DNA of 15,254 nt. Source: Akkermansiaceae bacterium (lineage in GTDB: Bacteria; Verrucomicrobiota; Verrucomicrobiia; Verrucomicrobiales; Akkermansiaceae). The notes below the pieces were generated by a model that had not been told where the DNA came from, ran no database searches, and saw only the letters and a program-made list of their open reading frames with translations. The DNA lies in assembly GCA_011524615.1 (NCBI GenBank), contig WTJZ01000280.1:1-15254 (forward strand). The letters are read 5' to 3'. Positions 14,404 through 15,254 of the stretch are shown here, one piece after another (positions within the stretch are counted from its first letter, which is position 1; each line of letters opens with the position of its first letter). Both the position numbers and the translations under genes were made by a program.

Positions 14404-15254
14404 TTAGATGAGGGTATCTAGACCAGACTTTAGGAGTGTAAGTGCTGCCGCAACCTCATCTTCGGTAACGTTCAGTGGAGGTAGGAGTCGGATGACATCA
14501 CCACCTGCTGGTGGAACGAGCATCCCCTGCTCTGCTAAGACATTACACATATGGATAGATGGTAGTAGTCCCTCAGGGATCTTCGTGCTTTCATTGAGAG
14601 CAATTCCGATCAAGAGCCCTGCTCCTCTTACTTCCTTAACCATAGGATGATTCCAGCCATTGACCGTTTCATAGATCTGCTGTTCGCGTGCCTGCACATT
14701 ACTACAAAGGTCCTGATCGATCACTTCGCTAATGACCGCATGAGAGACCGCACTGGCGAGCGGATTACCGCCATAAGTAGAGCCATGTGAACCAGCCCCT
14801 AGTACAGATGAGATACTATCACTATTAGCACCTGCCATCTTGCGATCTGAGAGCCAGAATCCACCAATTGGGAATCCCCCGCCCATGCCTTTAGCCCATG
14901 AGATCGCGTCTGGTTCGATTGTTTCATGGAAGGCGCGCCAGCCCATCAGGTGACCTGTTCTGCCGAAGCCACACTGGACCTCATCAAAGAGAAGGAGTAG
15001 GTCATGCTCTTCGCATAGAGCCTTGATGCCATCGAGGAATTCCTTTGTCGCAGGATGAATCCCGCCCTCCCCTTGGATGGGCTCGAGCATGATGGCCACG
15101 GTACGATCTCCGATGGCGTTTTTGAGAGCCTCTAGGTCATTGTAAGGGAGGTGACGGAACCCGCGGAGTAGCGGTTGGAACTGATGCTGGACCTTATCCT
15201 GTCCGGTAGCAGCAAGTGATCCAAGGGTACGGCCATGGAATGACTGATTAAAGG
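14404..15254 (-). CDS. argD: Acetylornithine aminotransferase (5' part beyond window)
   Basis: PLP-dependent class III aminotransferase that converts N-acetylglutamate semialdehyde to N-acetylornithine in arginine synthesis; many members also act in lysine synthesis. The frame is open to the window edge, so about 283 residues of a roughly 390-420 residue protein are seen. The visible part starts in the conserved FHGRTLGSLAATGQ segment, then EPIQGEGG, LLLLFDEVQCGFGRTG (cofactor-contacting aspartate) and the PLP lysine in SWAKGMGGGFPIGG (codon at 14890-14892), followed by GSHGSTYGGNPLA and RGAGLLIGI. These fit ArgD better than GabT or BioA, though ornithine or succinylornithine aminotransferase cannot be fully ruled out. 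It is the first visible gene of the argD-ribF-aat run. Confidence 0.92.
   Translation of the reverse strand, partial: FNQSFHGRTLGSLAATGQDKVQHQFQPLLRGFRHLPYNDLEALKNAIGDRTVAIMLEPIQGEGGIHPATKEFLDGIKALCEEHDLLLLFDEVQCGFGRTGHLMGWRAFHETIEPDAISWAKGMGGGFPIGGFWLSDRKMAGANSDSISSVLGAGSHGSTYGGNPLASAVSHAVISEVIDQDLCSNVQAREQQIYETVNGWNHPMVKEVRGAGLLIGIALNESTKIPEGLLPSIHMCNVLAEQGMLVPPAGGDVIRLLPPLNVTEDEVAAALTLLKSGLDTLI

Noticed and set aside
1..15254. tRNA or rRNA genes, CRISPR arrays, insertion sequences, prophage or toxin-antitoxin genes
   Set aside because: All intergenic gaps (the longest is 148 bases) were read and none shows a cloverleaf, regularly spaced repeats, terminal inverted repeats with a transposase, or small paired frames.

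Overview
The window reads as a housekeeping stretch of a Gram-negative bacterial chromosome, with one accessory-looking insert. LpxA (lipid A synthesis) and a full MreBCD/PBP2 set show an outer membrane and a rod-type wall machine. A secreted protein with a PEP-CTERM tail, together with the sequence style of the other genes, points to Verrucomicrobiota. That placement is an inference from protein character; there is no rRNA gene to settle it. Nearly all genes lie on the minus strand. The two exceptions are a fragment at the left edge and a SNF2-type helicase gene.

Layout, left to right. (1) 2-322 (+): the 3' end of an unrecognised gene, convergent with the next block. (2) 412-1839 (-): lpxA-ispD, joining lipid A synthesis and isoprenoid synthesis. 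(3) 1957-1993: a strong hairpin terminator that closes the block to its right. (4) 2000-8907 (-): parA, mreB, mreC, mreD, mrdA, rng in transcription order. This groups chromosome partitioning, cell shape and elongation, and RNase G; the genes from mreB to rng are separated by 1-16 bases, and mreB has a candidate promoter of its own. (5) 9016-11952 (+): a SWIM-finger SNF2 ATPase transcribed away from parA and ending in its own terminator. (6) 12030-12815 (-): a free-standing AT-richer gene for a secreted PEP-CTERM protein, with its own candidate promoter and terminator. (7) 12884-15254 (-): argD (5' part beyond the window), ribF and aat, tightly packed, with ribF and aat sharing a TAATG stop/start.

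The parA-to-rng block brings together proteins that shape and divide the cell. MreB filaments, MreC and MreD place PBP2, which cross-links the lateral wall; ParA acts in origin segregation; RNase G matures rRNA and degrades mRNA. Neither parB nor rodA, the usual partners, is next to this block. The argD-ribF-aat block mixes arginine synthesis, flavin cofactor synthesis and N-end-rule tagging, so it looks like a packing operon rather than a pathway.

No RNA gene, insertion sequence, CRISPR array or phage gene was seen, and no intergenic gap exceeds about 150 bases. I found no convincing undescribed system. The points most worth a second look are the apparent lack of Shine-Dalgarno sites at every start codon, the isolated PEP-CTERM unit with inverted repeats around its promoter, and the parA-mre-rng block without its usual partners.
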